DNA of 64,000 nt from Bacillota bacterium (GTDB taxonomy: Bacteria > Bacillota > Clostridia > Oscillospirales > Ruminococcaceae): positions 1 through 64,000 of the forward strand of contig JAEZTV010000009.1 in assembly GCA_023421245.1 (NCBI GenBank), given 5' to 3'. Positions within the stretch are counted from its first letter, which is position 1, and each line of letters opens with the position of its first letter. Both the position numbers and the translations under genes were made by a program. The notes beneath the pieces are model-generated. The model searched no databases, was not told the DNA's origin, and worked only from the letters and a program-made list of their open reading frames with translations. This document shows positions 48,672 to 57,783 of the stretch, piece after piece.

Positions 48672-51600
48672 TTACTCTACATCATAGAGCTTGGAAAGAC
48701 GCAGAAGGTGGTTGTATTTCTCCTGTGCAATCTTGTCGGCGTCGTCGAACAGGCGCTCGGCACGCTCGGGGAATGCACGGGTCAGTGAGGTATAACGGAC
48801 CTCGCTGGTAATAAAGTCTTTGTAGCTGACGGTAGGTGCTTTGCTGTCAAGCTGGAAGGGGTTCTTGCCGGCCTCCTTCAGGCGGGGATCAAAGCGGAAC
48901 AGATGCCAGTAACCGGCGGCTACCGCATTCTTGATAACGGTCTGGCTTATGCCCATACCGCCCCTGATACCGTGGTTGATGCAGGGCGAGTATGCAATAA
49001 TGAGTGAAGGGCCGTTGTAGCTTTCCGCCTCGTTGAATGCCTTGAGGCATTGGTTGTAGTCTGCGCCCATACCAACCTGCGCAACATATACATAGCCGTA
49101 GGTCATTGCGATTGCGGCGAGGTCCTTCTTCTTAATCTCCTTACCGGCTGCGGCAAACTGCGCGACAGCGCCGGTGGGGGTGGATTTAGAGGACTGGCCG
49201 CCGGTGTTGGAATATACCTCGGTATCGAATACAAGGATGTTTACGTCCTCGTTCTGAGCGATTACGTGGTCAAGGCCGCCAAAGCCGATGTCGTATGCCC
49301 AGCCGTCGCCGCCCAGAATCCAGATGCTCTTCTTAGCAAGGAATTCCTTGTCGGCAAGGATGGCCTTTGCCGCTGCGCTGCCGTCCTTTTCAAGTGCGGC
49401 AATCAGCTTATCGCTGGCAACGCCGTTTGCGGTGGTATTGTCTATGGTGTCAAGATACTCTGCGACAGCAGCCTTCAGTGCCTCATCCGATGCGCTGAGT
49501 GCCCGAACCTTTGCAATCACGCGCTCACGCAGCTGCTTCTGGGCAAGGTACATACCATAGCCGTACTCCGCGTTATCCTCAAACAGCGAGTTTGCCCATG
49601 CCGGACCAAAGCCGCGCTTGTTCACGGTGTAAGGGGTAGAGGGAGCCGAACCGCCCCAGATGGACGAGCAGCCGGTGGCGTTGGCAATATACATCTTGTC
49701 GCCGAACAGCTGGGTGGCAAGCTTCGCGTAAGGGGTCTCGCCGCAGCCTGCACATGCGCCCGAGAATTCAAGCAGGGGCTGCTTAAGCTGGCTGCCCTTA
49801 ACGGTGGTGGGTTTAAACTTTTCAAGTGCCTCGGGCTTCTCAGGCAGTTCGAAGGCATAGTTAAATACTTCCTGCTGAACAAGCTGAGACTCAAGGGGCT
49901 TCATAACAAGCGCCTTGTTGCCGCGCTTACCGGGGCAGACGTTTGCACACGAGCCGCAGCCTGTGCAGTCCATTACAGATATCTGGATGCCGAACTGATA
50001 TCCGGGCAGGCCGGTCATATCCGCGTTTTTAGTGCCTGCGGGTGCGGCGGCAGCTTCTTCTGCAGTCATCACAAACGGACGGTTTACCGCATGCGGGCAT
50101 ACATATGCGCAGAAGGTACACTGAATGCAGTTTTCAGGCAGCCACTCGGGAACATCCACCGCAATGCCGCGCTTTTCGTAAGCAGCGCTGCCCTGCGGGA
50201 AGGTGCCGTCGGCCATATCGGCAAATGTGGAGACAGGCAGGCGGTCGCCCTGCTGCTTGTTGACGGGAATTTCAATCTCGTTTACAAACTTCACAAGATC
50301 GGCGCGCTTACCGGTCGCAACAAAAGGTGCTTTGTCGTCCGAAGCGTTCTTCCATGCCGCGGGAACCTTAACCTCAGAGATGCCGGTAACGCCTGCATCA
50401 ATCGCGGAATGGTTCATGGCGACAACCTTTTCGCCCTTCTTGCCATACGAAGCGGTAGCCGCGTCCTTCATATACTTCACGGCCTCATCAATCGGAATGA
50501 TGTCGGCAAGCTTAAAGAATGCAGACTGGAGCACGGTGTTAATGCGTCCGCCAAGCCCGATCTCCTTACCAATCTTCACACCGTCGATGGTGTACATTTT
50601 GATGTTGTTGTTTGCGATGTAACGCTTATCTTTTGCGGGCAGATGTGTTTCAAGCTCCTCGGCGCTCCACTGGCAGTTGAGCAGATAGGTGCCGCCGGGC
50701 TTGATATCCTCTACCATGTCGTAATGGCCGACATAAGCGGGGTTGTGGCAGGCGACAAAGTCTGCCTTATTAATGAGATAGGTGGAATGAATGGGCTTTT
50801 TACCAAAGCGCAGATGCGAGATGGTAACGCCGCCCGATTTTTTGGAGTCGTAAGAGAAATACGCCTGCGCGTACATGTCGGTGTGGTCACCGATAATCTT
50901 AATGGAGTTCTTGTTCGCGCCGACGGTACCGTCCGAGCCAAGACCCCAGAACTTACAGCTGGTGGTGCCTGCGGGGGTAGTGTCGGGGTTCTCGGTAATA
51001 TCAAGCGACAGATGTGTTACATCGTCTACGATACCGATGGTAAACAGCTTCTTTTCGGTATTCTTGAACACCGAGATAATCTGCGGGGGGGTGGTATCCT
51101 TCGAACCAAGGCCGTACCGGCCGGAAAACACGGGGATGTTTGCAAACTTGGTATCCTTAAGTGCGGCAACAACGTCAAGATAGAGCGGCTCGCCCAGAGC
51201 GCCGGGCTCCTTGGTACGGTCGAGTACAGAAATCTGCTTTACGCTGTCGGGGATAGCAGAGAGCAGGTGCTTAATGGAGAACGGTCTATACAGGCGAACC
51301 TTTACAAGGCCATACTTGCCGCCGTTTGCGTTGAGGTAATCAATCGTCTCCTCGATTGTTTCACATACAGAGCCCATCGCAATGATGATATGCTCGGCAT
51401 CCGCGGCGCCGTAGTAGTTAAACAGCTTGTAGTCGGTGCCGATCTTGCTGTTAACAAGGTTCATATATTCCTCAACAAGAGCGGGAACCTTAAGATAATA
51501 AGGGTTGCTTGCCTCTCTTGCCTGAAAGAAGATGTCGGGGTTTTGAGCAGTACCGCGCAGTACGGGATGCTCGGGGTTCAGTGCGTTTTTACGGAATGCT

Positions 51601-52202
51601 TCGATTGCGTCAACATCCGCCATTGCGGCAAGATCTTCGTCGTTCCATGTATGAATCTTCTGAAGCTCATGCGAGGTTCTGAAGCCGTCAAAGAAGTTTA
51701 CAAACGGAACCCTGCTCTTGATGGTAGCCAGATGCGCAACGGGGGTTAAATCCATAACCTCCTGCACGCTGCCCTCCGCAAGCATTGCAAAGCCGGTTTG
51801 ACGGCAAGCGTATACGTCGGAATGGTCGCCGAAAATCGACAGAGCATGTGATGCAACCGCACGTGCCGATACGTTGATAACGCAAGGCAGCAGCTCGCCG
51901 GCAATCTTATACATGTTGGGAATCATCAATAAAAGACCCTGCGATGCGGTGTAGGTTGTGGTAAGCGCACCCGCGGCAAGCGAGCCATGCACGGTACCGG
52001 CGGCGCCGGCCTCAGATTGCATCTCTGCTACCTTTACCTCGGTTCCAAACATATTCTTGCGCCCGTCGGCAGCCCATTTGTCGGTCACCTCAGCCATTAC
52101 GGACGAGGGCGTAATCGGGTAGATTGCGGCTACATCAGTATAGGCATAAGAGACGTGTGCGGCGGCGGTGTTGCCGTCCATTGTTTTCATTTTTCTAGCC
52201 AT
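48672..52202 (-). CDS. nifJ: Pyruvate:ferredoxin (flavodoxin) oxidoreductase
   Basis: Oxidises pyruvate to acetyl-CoA and CO2 with reduction of ferredoxin, central to anaerobic energy metabolism. The 1176-residue single-chain form has all domains: N-terminal pyrimidine-binding part (MDGNTAAAHVSYAYTDVAAIYPITPSSVMAE), the gamma-domain, two 4Fe-4S sites (CIQCTFCAYVCPHAV and CTGCGSCANVCPG), the CAGCGETPY cluster/TPP domain, the TPP site WILGGDGWAYDIGFGGLDHV with DTEVYSNTGGQSSKSTP, and the C-terminal extension. ATG 52202 follows AGGAGG. Confidence 0.97.
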   Translation of the reverse strand: MARKMKTMDGNTAAAHVSYAYTDVAAIYPITPSSVMAEVTDKWAADGRKNMFGTEVKVAEMQSEAGAAGTVHGSLAAGALTTTYTASQGLLLMIPNMYKIAGELLPCVINVSARAVASHALSIFGDHSDVYACRQTGFAMLAEGSVQEVMDLTPVAHLATIKSRVPFVNFFDGFRTSHELQKIHTWNDEDLAAMADVDAIEAFRKNALNPEHPVLRGTAQNPDIFFQAREASNPYYLKVPALVEEYMNLVNSKIGTDYKLFNYYGAADAEHIIIAMGSVCETIEETIDYLNANGGKYGLVKVRLYRPFSIKHLLSAIPDSVKQISVLDRTKEPGALGEPLYLDVVAALKDTKFANIPVFSGRYGLGSKDTTPPQIISVFKNTEKKLFTIGIVDDVTHLSLDITENPDTTPAGTTSCKFWGLGSDGTVGANKNSIKIIGDHTDMYAQAYFSYDSKKSGGVTISHLRFGKKPIHSTYLINKADFVACHNPAYVGHYDMVEDIKPGGTYLLNCQWSAEELETHLPAKDKRYIANNNIKMYTIDGVKIGKEIGLGGRINTVLQSAFFKLADIIPIDEAVKYMKDAATASYGKKGEKVVAMNHSAIDAGVTGISEVKVPAAWKNASDDKAPFVATGKRADLVKFVNEIEIPVNKQQGDRLPVSTFADMADGTFPQGSAAYEKRGIAVDVPEWLPENCIQCTFCAYVCPHAVNRPFVMTAEEAAAAPAGTKNADMTGLPGYQFGIQISVMDCTGCGSCANVCPGKRGNKALVMKPLESQLVQQEVFNYAFELPEKPEALEKFKPTTVKGSQLKQPLLEFSGACAGCGETPYAKLATQLFGDKMYIANATGCSSIWGGSAPSTPYTVNKRGFGPAWANSLFEDNAEYGYGMYLAQKQLRERVIAKVRALSASDEALKAAVAEYLDTIDNTTANGVASDKLIAALEKDGSAAAKAILADKEFLAKKSIWILGGDGWAYDIGFGGLDHVIAQNEDVNILVFDTEVYSNTGGQSSKSTPTGAVAQFAAAGKEIKKKDLAAIAMTYGYVYVAQVGMGADYNQCLKAFNEAESYNGPSLIIAYSPCINHGIRGGMGISQTVIKNAVAAGYWHLFRFDPRLKEAGKNPFQLDSKAPTVSYKDFITSEVRYTSLTRAFPERAERLFDDADKIAQEKYNHLLRLSKLYDVE

Positions 52203-52435
52203 TGATTTATATCCTCCTTATTGGTGTGTGGGAGAAAGGAAACGGCAGCTTGTCTGCCGCATACAACATACATAAGCGCAGAGGGGAAGGTTGTTGTTAT
52301 ACATAACAAACATCAAAATGAATATATTTACAGGTTGATCGACTATATAAAAACGCTTCTCCCACCGCAAAGACAAACGCACAAAACAATTCCCCCATTA
52401 TGTTAAAAACATAACGAAGAGAATGTTTCACTTGA

Positions 52436-52464
52436 ATTATACCGTTTTTGAACGGCAAAGTAAA
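52436..52464 (-). promoter_or_regulatory. Promoter of nifJ
   Basis: On the minus strand, TTTACT (52459-52464) and TATAAT (52436-52441), 17-bp spacer. It gives an untranslated leader of about 225 bases. No riboswitch is recognised in the leader. Confidence 0.65.
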
Positions 52465-52682
52465 TATCAAAAGCCATATTAATATATGAAAAAAGGGTAA
52501 ACCTTTGTATGGGCCCAGTTGCGGCGCACCAATACGTGCATAATTGGTATAACTTTTGTGCAGATTGGTTGTATGCGGTTAAGGCTTCAATCATTACTGG
52601 CCAATGGGTAGCCCCGTGCATCTTGAGTAACTCAATAAAGCGCGGGTTTTTATGTTGCGGAGCAAGCCTTGATTGCTTGAGT

Positions 52683-52711
52683 TTGACAAATACAAAGTCT
52701 TTTTATATAAT
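52683..52711 (+). promoter_or_regulatory. Promoter of the CNNM/CorC gene
   Basis: Consensus TTGACA (52683-52688) and TATAAT (52706-52711), 17-bp spacer. This and the nifJ promoter are the only elements I see in the 648-bp divergent gap 52203-52850. Confidence 0.85.
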
Positions 52712-52850
52712 AGCTATAAATATATGCGATTCCCATTTAATTCCCCTAAAGCAGAACCTTGGGATGCCTGTGGAAAACACACATACGAGTATAGTGTGTG
52801 TAGAATCGCCCAATCTATTATAATTGCACGAAAAAGGAGTTAGAAACAAC

Positions 52851-54230
52851 ATGGAGGACCCTGACGGTAACGGTACACAGTATTTTCTGTATATCGCCCT
52901 GCTATTTGTACTGATACTTATTAACGCGTTTTTTGCCGGAAGCGAGATTGCCATTATCCAGGTTAACGACAACAAGGTTAACAAGATGGCGGACGAAGGC
53001 AACAAAAAGGCACGTCAACTGCTTCGGCTGGTGAGTGAACCATCCTCCTTTCTGGCGACCATTCAGGTAGGTGTAACCATTTCCACCTATCTTTCGTCTG
53101 CGGTAGCTGCCGATACCTTCGCCGATCCAATCTCGGCTGCGTTGACATCGGTTATGCCGCTGCCGATCTCGGTACTTAGGTTGATTGCGGTTATCGTAAT
53201 TACCGTGATATTGTCGTATTTTTCGCTGGTATTGGGCGAGCTTGTGCCCAAACGCGTTGCGATGCAAAACCCTGAAAAGTTTGCGTTTGCAGCCGTGGGG
53301 GCGCTTACCGTGCTCTATAAAGCAACCCGCCCGTTTGTGTGGCTGCTCAGCAAATCCACCAACGCTGTGGTACGCCTGTTTGGCATCGACCCCAATCACG
53401 AGCCCGACCGCGTAACCGAGGAAGAAATCCGCATGCTGGTGGATGTGGGCAATGAAAAGGGCGTGATAGAAGAAAGCGCCAAGGAGATGATTAACAACAT
53501 CTTTGAGATGGACGATATCACCGCCGCTGAGATTATGACCCACCGTACCGACATCATGGGCGTGGAGAAATCCTCCTCCATCAAAGATGTGGTTAATATT
53601 GCAATCAGCGAGGGATACTCGCGTATTCCGGTGTATGAGGATGACCTTGATAACATCGTCGGTGTGATATATGTAAAGGATCTGCTTGGTCTGATTGGAC
53701 AAAAAGGCGGCGTGGAGCCCGTGCTCAAGGATTTTATCCGCCCAGTGCAGTTTGTACCGGAAAGCAACCATGTGAAAGAACTCTTTAAAGAGTTTCAGGA
53801 TAAAAAGGTTCAGATTGCCGTAGTATGTGACGAATATGGAGGTACCAGCGGCATTGTGACGATGGAAGACCTGCTGGAGGCGATTGTCGGAAACATTCAG
53901 GACGAGTACGACAACGAGGAAGAGGATATTAAAATGGTAGACGACATGACCTTTACGGTGGACGGCGCTACCGATATCGAAGAACTATCCGAAATTCTTG
54001 ATGTTGTGCTGCCCGACGAGGGAGATTATGATACCATTGCGGGGCTGATTATTGATATCCTTGGCTATATCCCTTCCGAGGGAGAGCACCCGAGCGTGGT
54101 GGTCAACAACGTGGAGCTTACAGTGCTTGAGGTTGAGGATCGCCGCATCGCAAGCGTGAAGGTCGTCAAGCTTCCCCCGCCCGCGGAGGAGGAGGCCGAG
54201 GAAAAAGGCAAGGACGACAAGAAGGATTAA
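52851..54230 (+). CDS. CNNM/CorC (hemolysin family) membrane protein
   Basis: A 459-residue protein of the CNNM/CorC family, linked to Mg2+/Co2+ transport or homeostasis. Domain order: DUF21/CNNM with four hydrophobic helices (about 5-190, including NAFFAGSEIAIIQ), a CBS pair (about 215-335, MTHRTDIMGVEKS ... VIYVKDLLGLI), and a CorC_HlyC domain (about 360-445, VDGATDIEELSEILDVVLP). The tail is acidic and lysine-rich. ATG 52851 has AAAAGGAG upstream; the earlier in-frame start at 52824 lacks one. Confidence 0.92.
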   Translation: MEDPDGNGTQYFLYIALLFVLILINAFFAGSEIAIIQVNDNKVNKMADEGNKKARQLLRLVSEPSSFLATIQVGVTISTYLSSAVAADTFADPISAALTSVMPLPISVLRLIAVIVITVILSYFSLVLGELVPKRVAMQNPEKFAFAAVGALTVLYKATRPFVWLLSKSTNAVVRLFGIDPNHEPDRVTEEEIRMLVDVGNEKGVIEESAKEMINNIFEMDDITAAEIMTHRTDIMGVEKSSSIKDVVNIAISEGYSRIPVYEDDLDNIVGVIYVKDLLGLIGQKGGVEPVLKDFIRPVQFVPESNHVKELFKEFQDKKVQIAVVCDEYGGTSGIVTMEDLLEAIVGNIQDEYDNEEEDIKMVDDMTFTVDGATDIEELSEILDVVLPDEGDYDTIAGLIIDILGYIPSEGEHPSVVVNNVELTVLEVEDRRIASVKVVKLPPPAEEEAEEKGKDDKKD

Positions 54231-54263
54231 CCGTTCACAATATAATACTGTGTAATATAAATG

Positions 54264-54302
54264 CTGCGGCGGCCCATAAAAGGGGCCGCCGTAATTTTTT
54301 TG
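54264..54302 (+). terminator. Terminator after the CNNM/CorC gene
   Basis: GCGGCGGCCC and GGGGCCGCCGT arms around ATAAAA, followed by AATTTTTTT. Confidence 0.88.
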
Positions 54303-54328
54303 ACATTTTTTATTTCGGGGTTGATTAT

Positions 54329-54357
54329 TTGACAGGCAGGTACTCTTTATGTATTGA
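54329..54357 (+). promoter_or_regulatory. Promoter of the peptidase-like gene
   Basis: TTGACA (54329-54334) and TATTGA (54352-54357), 17-bp spacer, 84 bases before the ATG. Confidence 0.55.
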
Positions 54358-54440
54358 AGGCAAAACAAAACATATTCCCTGCTGCAGAAGGGCAGACGGA
54401 TTGTTGAGGTTTTCAAAATATAAAGAAAGAAGGATTATTA

Positions 54441-54866
54441 ATGGCTGCTATTAACGGGAAGACGGTTCCTTTCTCTGGCTATGAAGCGGGAGATTTTTAT
54501 ACGGAGGAACCCACAAACGGCGCTTATCAATGTATGGGATTTGGCTACTTAATTTATAAAAAAATCTGGGGCAGCTATACATATGGGTCCAAAATTACTT
54601 CAAAAACTACAAGTACCCCAGAATTAGCAAAAACAGCGCTTGATTCATTAAAAATTGGCGCGATGATTAACTGTGATAGATTGAGTAACCAAGGAAATCA
54701 TTCAATGATTCTGATAGGACGATCTAGTACCGGTGTCACCGTTTATGATGCAAATTGGAGTGGATATGAAAATGGTGAAAGAAACAAGATTGGAACCAGA
54801 ACATGGACTTGGGTGGATTTTATGAGTAAATTTGCGCAAATCAAAAGTGGCTATAACCCAAGCTAA
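54441..54866 (+). CDS. CHAP/papain-like cysteine peptidase-like protein
   Basis: A 141-residue AT-rich gene product without signal peptide or membrane segment. The layout suggests a minimal CHAP or papain-like hydrolase: Cys in AYQCMGFGYLIYKK (about 31), His in QGNHSMILIGRS (about 86), and GVTVYDANWSGYENG with Asn/Asp after it, as in amidases that cut peptidoglycan. Whether it is secreted, a toxin or an intracellular enzyme is unclear. AGAAGGA precedes the ATG. Its composition differs from the upstream core genes and suggests acquisition. Confidence 0.55.
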   Translation: MAAINGKTVPFSGYEAGDFYTEEPTNGAYQCMGFGYLIYKKIWGSYTYGSKITSKTTSTPELAKTALDSLKIGAMINCDRLSNQGNHSMILIGRSSTGVTVYDANWSGYENGERNKIGTRTWTWVDFMSKFAQIKSGYNPS

Positions 54867-54952
54867 TTTACTCTTTTTACAGATGCACTTAAATGTTCGC
54901 CCATTATAAGCTGGAAATTGAGTGTTTCAAAGCGGCATGAAGGTATAATATA

Positions 54953-54990
54953 CCCCGGACTGTGACGATTATTATCGTCACAGTCCGGGG
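54953..54990. terminator. Bidirectional terminator-like hairpin
   Basis: A perfect 17-bp stem, CCCCGGACTGTGACGAT and ATCGTCACAGTCCGGGG, around TATT. It lies between the convergent peptidase-like and lipoprotein genes. There is no strong T-run. Confidence 0.7.
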
Positions 54991-55093
54991 TGCTAATTAT
55001 TTATTTTCTTGTTCGCATTAAAATCAGTTCCCAAACTTTGAGGTGTTTTTATTAGTAGATACGTAATAAAACTTCAAATCATTATTCTACAGA

Positions 55094-56386
55094 TTATAAG
55101 AGCAGTTCATAAGAAACGTATTGAAAACCGTATTCCCGCAGTTGGATTGTTAACCTTCCCGTCATCGCGGGGTTTTTTAAATTATCGGGGCCGAAGATAC
55201 CAACAATGATAATAAGCTGGCTTCCATTTTGTTCGGCAATCATAGCCTTTACAGACCCTCCGCCCCCAAAACCATCGGGAAGCAGATAGGAATCTTTATA
55301 CTGAATCTTGGCATCTTCATCATGGAAGTTGTACAGCTTGGACGTGCGCAGATATTCCCTTGATACATCGAAATATTTTTGGATCGCAGCCTCCACATCG
55401 GCGGCAGGTCCCTCATGGTCAATATACTCCGCACCATTAAAAATTGTTGCACTACTGGGGTTCACAGGTTTGTTCAGCAGGTTGTTGAAAGCGCAAAAAC
55501 AGATTAAATTATCTGCCGCAATCTCTTCTGCTTTTTCCCATGATGATACCAGAATAGAGCCGCTGGGCATCAGGGGGTGCACATACGTTTGTGTAAGTTC
55601 ATCTAAATTCAAAACATCTATTTTTGAATATTCTCCGGGGACTGATTGACTATTATGCGTCCATGAAGCAACAAACGATTCATCGTAATCATATGACAGG
55701 TATTGCACAACATTATCTTCATTCAGTTGCAACGTCAAGGTTCCGACGGGCGACAACCGGCCGAAAGGCGTCTGTATTTCGCCTTCTTTCAGACCGGTTT
55801 CCGTACCGCTCTTTGTAATCCCAACACCAATGATAATCCGCTCACCCTCCTGCCGTGCGGACATCGCGGTAGCCCACCAACCGCCGCCAAAGCCACCTAC
55901 CAGAAAGTACGTGCTGTTGCCGTTTCCGTCATCTTCGTAGTACGTTGCGTTTTTCAGGTACTCGCTTTGCACGTCAAAGTGTCTTTGGATAGAAGCCTCT
56001 ACCTGTTCGGCGGGCGCATTGGCGTACTCCGGCAGGTATACGGATTCCTCGTCCATGGGAAGATTAAGAAAATTGTTGTAGGCGCAGATTTGAATTAGGT
56101 GATCCGGCTGTATATCAGCCGCGCTTCCCCATGAGTAAAACCACACATGTCCAGTTGGTATCAGCGGGTTAAGATAAACCATGGTAACCGCATCAAGGTC
56201 GTTTAAATTCACCGGTGCGCTGTCAATCGTCAGGGAGCTTAAATGATCCTGCCGTTCCTGCTTTGCGGCAGAAGACACGCTTGCATCATGGGCATCCGGC
56301 AACCCGCCAGATGTGGATTGCGCCACGCAGGACATGAGGATAAGCACAGCGAAGATAATAAGAAACACGGTAACTGGTCTTTTCAT
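55094..56386 (-). CDS. Lipoprotein with two tandem copies of an unrecognised domain
   Basis: A 430-residue predicted lipoprotein (signal MKRPVTVFLIIFAVLILMSC). The mature part is two copies of a ~175-residue domain, at about 60-245 and 260-430. Both show D/N-L-D ... VYLNPLIPTG / TYVHPLMPSG, SWGSA / SWEKA, NNFLNLP / NNLLNKP, VEASIQRHFDVQSEYL / VEAAIQKYFDVSREYL, GGFGGGW / DGFGGGG and a final QYLSYDYDE / QYVSYELLL. ATG 56386 follows GGAG. A single-copy relative lies just upstream on the same strand. Function unknown. Confidence 0.8.
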   Translation of the reverse strand: MKRPVTVFLIIFAVLILMSCVAQSTSGGLPDAHDASVSSAAKQERQDHLSSLTIDSAPVNLNDLDAVTMVYLNPLIPTGHVWFYSWGSAADIQPDHLIQICAYNNFLNLPMDEESVYLPEYANAPAEQVEASIQRHFDVQSEYLKNATYYEDDGNGNSTYFLVGGFGGGWWATAMSARQEGERIIIGVGITKSGTETGLKEGEIQTPFGRLSPVGTLTLQLNEDNVVQYLSYDYDESFVASWTHNSQSVPGEYSKIDVLNLDELTQTYVHPLMPSGSILVSSWEKAEEIAADNLICFCAFNNLLNKPVNPSSATIFNGAEYIDHEGPAADVEAAIQKYFDVSREYLRTSKLYNFHDEDAKIQYKDSYLLPDGFGGGGSVKAMIAEQNGSQLIIIVGIFGPDNLKNPAMTGRLTIQLREYGFQYVSYELLL

Positions 56387-56440
56387 AGCATAATCTCCTC
56401 GAGTCAAATTCTATACCGTAAGTGAAATTGTTTGATCTAT

Positions 56441-57043
56441 TTAGTCAACCCGTTGATACTTGCAGGAACTATATTGGTACCCTTCTTCAGTAATTATGAT
56501 ATTCACCGAGCCTTGTGCAAACAATTTATCTGCCGGATCCCGGAAATCATAAGACAGTATCAAAAGATCGTCCTGTTGTTCTGCGCCGGTCACAACAAGG
56601 TACGAGGAGCTCCCGATACCATACCCAAAAGAATAGCTGTTTGTTTCTTCCCTATAATTGCTCGATTGCCGGATATGCGCTGACGAAACCTCAAAATAGC
56701 TTTGGATGCTTTGTTCAACCTCCTGCGCGGGAACCTCCAGCATATCAGGCCAACCGTCAGGATGCTCTTTGTACAAAGTGTTGATTAGGTAAAAGCTTGT
56801 TAAGCGGTCAGCCGTAATCTGCCCGGCATTATCCCAGCTTGCCGACACAATGCTGGAGAGCGAGAGGGTGGACAGGTATGTTTCATAATAGCGGTCGGTA
56901 AGTTCCGCCTGCTGTGAGATGATATCGGATACTTGTGCGGGGGAGGGGTTACCCGTGCCAGGCTTATTATCGGCCGCCGCCCCGCAGGACACAAAAACGA
57001 CAGCCATGCAAACCACCGCAAGAATACCGATTAATCTTTTCAT
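56441..57043 (-). CDS. Lipoprotein with one copy of the same domain
   Basis: A 200-residue predicted lipoprotein (signal MKRLIGILAVVCMAVVFVSC). Its mature part aligns with each half of the 55094-56386 protein: SIVSASWDNAGQITADRLTSFYLINTLYK, VEQSIQSYFEVSSAHIRQSSNY, GYGIGSSSYLVV, and a final EEGYQYSSCKY. It is presumably the ancestral single-domain form. AAAGGAG precedes ATG 57043. The two genes probably form an operon, with 54 bp between them. Function unknown; a surface role is inferred only from the lipobox. Confidence 0.78.
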   Translation of the reverse strand: MKRLIGILAVVCMAVVFVSCGAAADNKPGTGNPSPAQVSDIISQQAELTDRYYETYLSTLSLSSIVSASWDNAGQITADRLTSFYLINTLYKEHPDGWPDMLEVPAQEVEQSIQSYFEVSSAHIRQSSNYREETNSYSFGYGIGSSSYLVVTGAEQQDDLLILSYDFRDPADKLFAQGSVNIIITEEGYQYSSCKYQRVD

Positions 57044-57055
57044 ACAAATGCTCCT

Positions 57056-57238
57056 TTGTGTAATGTTTTTACTATTCTGACTACGGTAGGGGGACATTTT
57101 GTAGTCGTATATAAATTTATCGGAAATCCCTCAAACCCCGTAAAAGCCAATTTCTATGTCCATGATCCTGCTCGCTCTGATCGAACTCTTAATGACAGCA
57201 ACTACACAGATATCAAAAGCATTAGATATTACTCCTAA
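57056..57238 (+). pseudogene. Remnant of a C39-like cysteine peptidase gene
   Basis: From about 57088 the frame encodes GGHFVVVYKFIG, a gap, then FYVHDPARSDRTLND and IKSIRYYS. This is the His-containing second half of C39/papain-like peptidases (GHFVVVYG ... DPA). The catalytic Cys half is missing, and the sequence runs head-on into the start of the lipoprotein gene, so it is a 5'-truncated remnant. Identification is by motif recall. Confidence 0.55.
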
Positions 57239-57254
57239 TCTCATGATTTTTGTA

Positions 57255-57290
57255 AACTGCCCAAACGCTTAAACGCTTGGGCAGTTTTTT
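57255..57290 (+). terminator. Terminator after the peptidase remnant
   Basis: ACTGCCCAA-ACGC and ACGC-TTGGGCAGT form a stem followed by TTTTT, a good plus-strand terminator that survives although its gene is truncated. Confidence 0.8.
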
Positions 57291-57583
57291 CATACATGTT
57301 CACGCTCGAGAATAACAATTCGATTAACATGATTTTCCTGTGCAAAATCACTGACAATACAAACAAACGACTCCTGCCCCTCATTCGCTGCAATAGCTAG
57401 CGCTTCGGCAGATGTAGAGTAATTCTTAAATTCTGCTTGGTATATCTTTTCTTGTGTAAGGTCAAGAAACGTCAATTGCCTGTGCAGGTTAAATGATGCG
57501 GATGATTTTTCTGGCAGACTGGCAAGAACCAAACCACTTTGTGTGTAATTATTGGATACGTTGTTTGCAGGGTTTAAAAACAA
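57290..57583 (-). CDS. Hypothetical protein, AT-rich island
   Basis: A 97-residue open frame with a TTG start and no recognised domain. Composition is ordinary for a soluble protein (LTFLDLTQEKIYQAEFKNYS, SFVCIVSDFAQENHVNRIVILE). There is no clear ribosome site and its stop abuts the terminator, so it may be the 3' part of a larger gene damaged at its 5' end. It lies between the peptidase remnant and the IS element. Confidence 0.4.
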   Translation of the reverse strand: MFLNPANNVSNNYTQSGLVLASLPEKSSASFNLHRQLTFLDLTQEKIYQAEFKNYSTSAEALAIAANEGQESFVCIVSDFAQENHVNRIVILEREHV

Positions 57584-57783
57584 GCGTTCATAATATTAGT
57601 GTAATATTCTACTATGTTTCATGCACGATCAAGCACAATATTAACAAAGATTAGGTGTAATTACAAATATAAGGCTGGTTTAAATATAAAAAGACCCTTG
57701 AACTGTGCACAGAACCAGAAAAAACGGACATTGCAAGAAAAGACCTCCAATTGTAGAATATAACTACGATTGGAGGTCTTACT

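Noticed and set aside
49050..51749. 899-codon open frame opposite nifJ
   Set aside because: It is the antisense shadow of the GC-rich nifJ gene, with no domain and no ribosome site; nifJ itself is certain.
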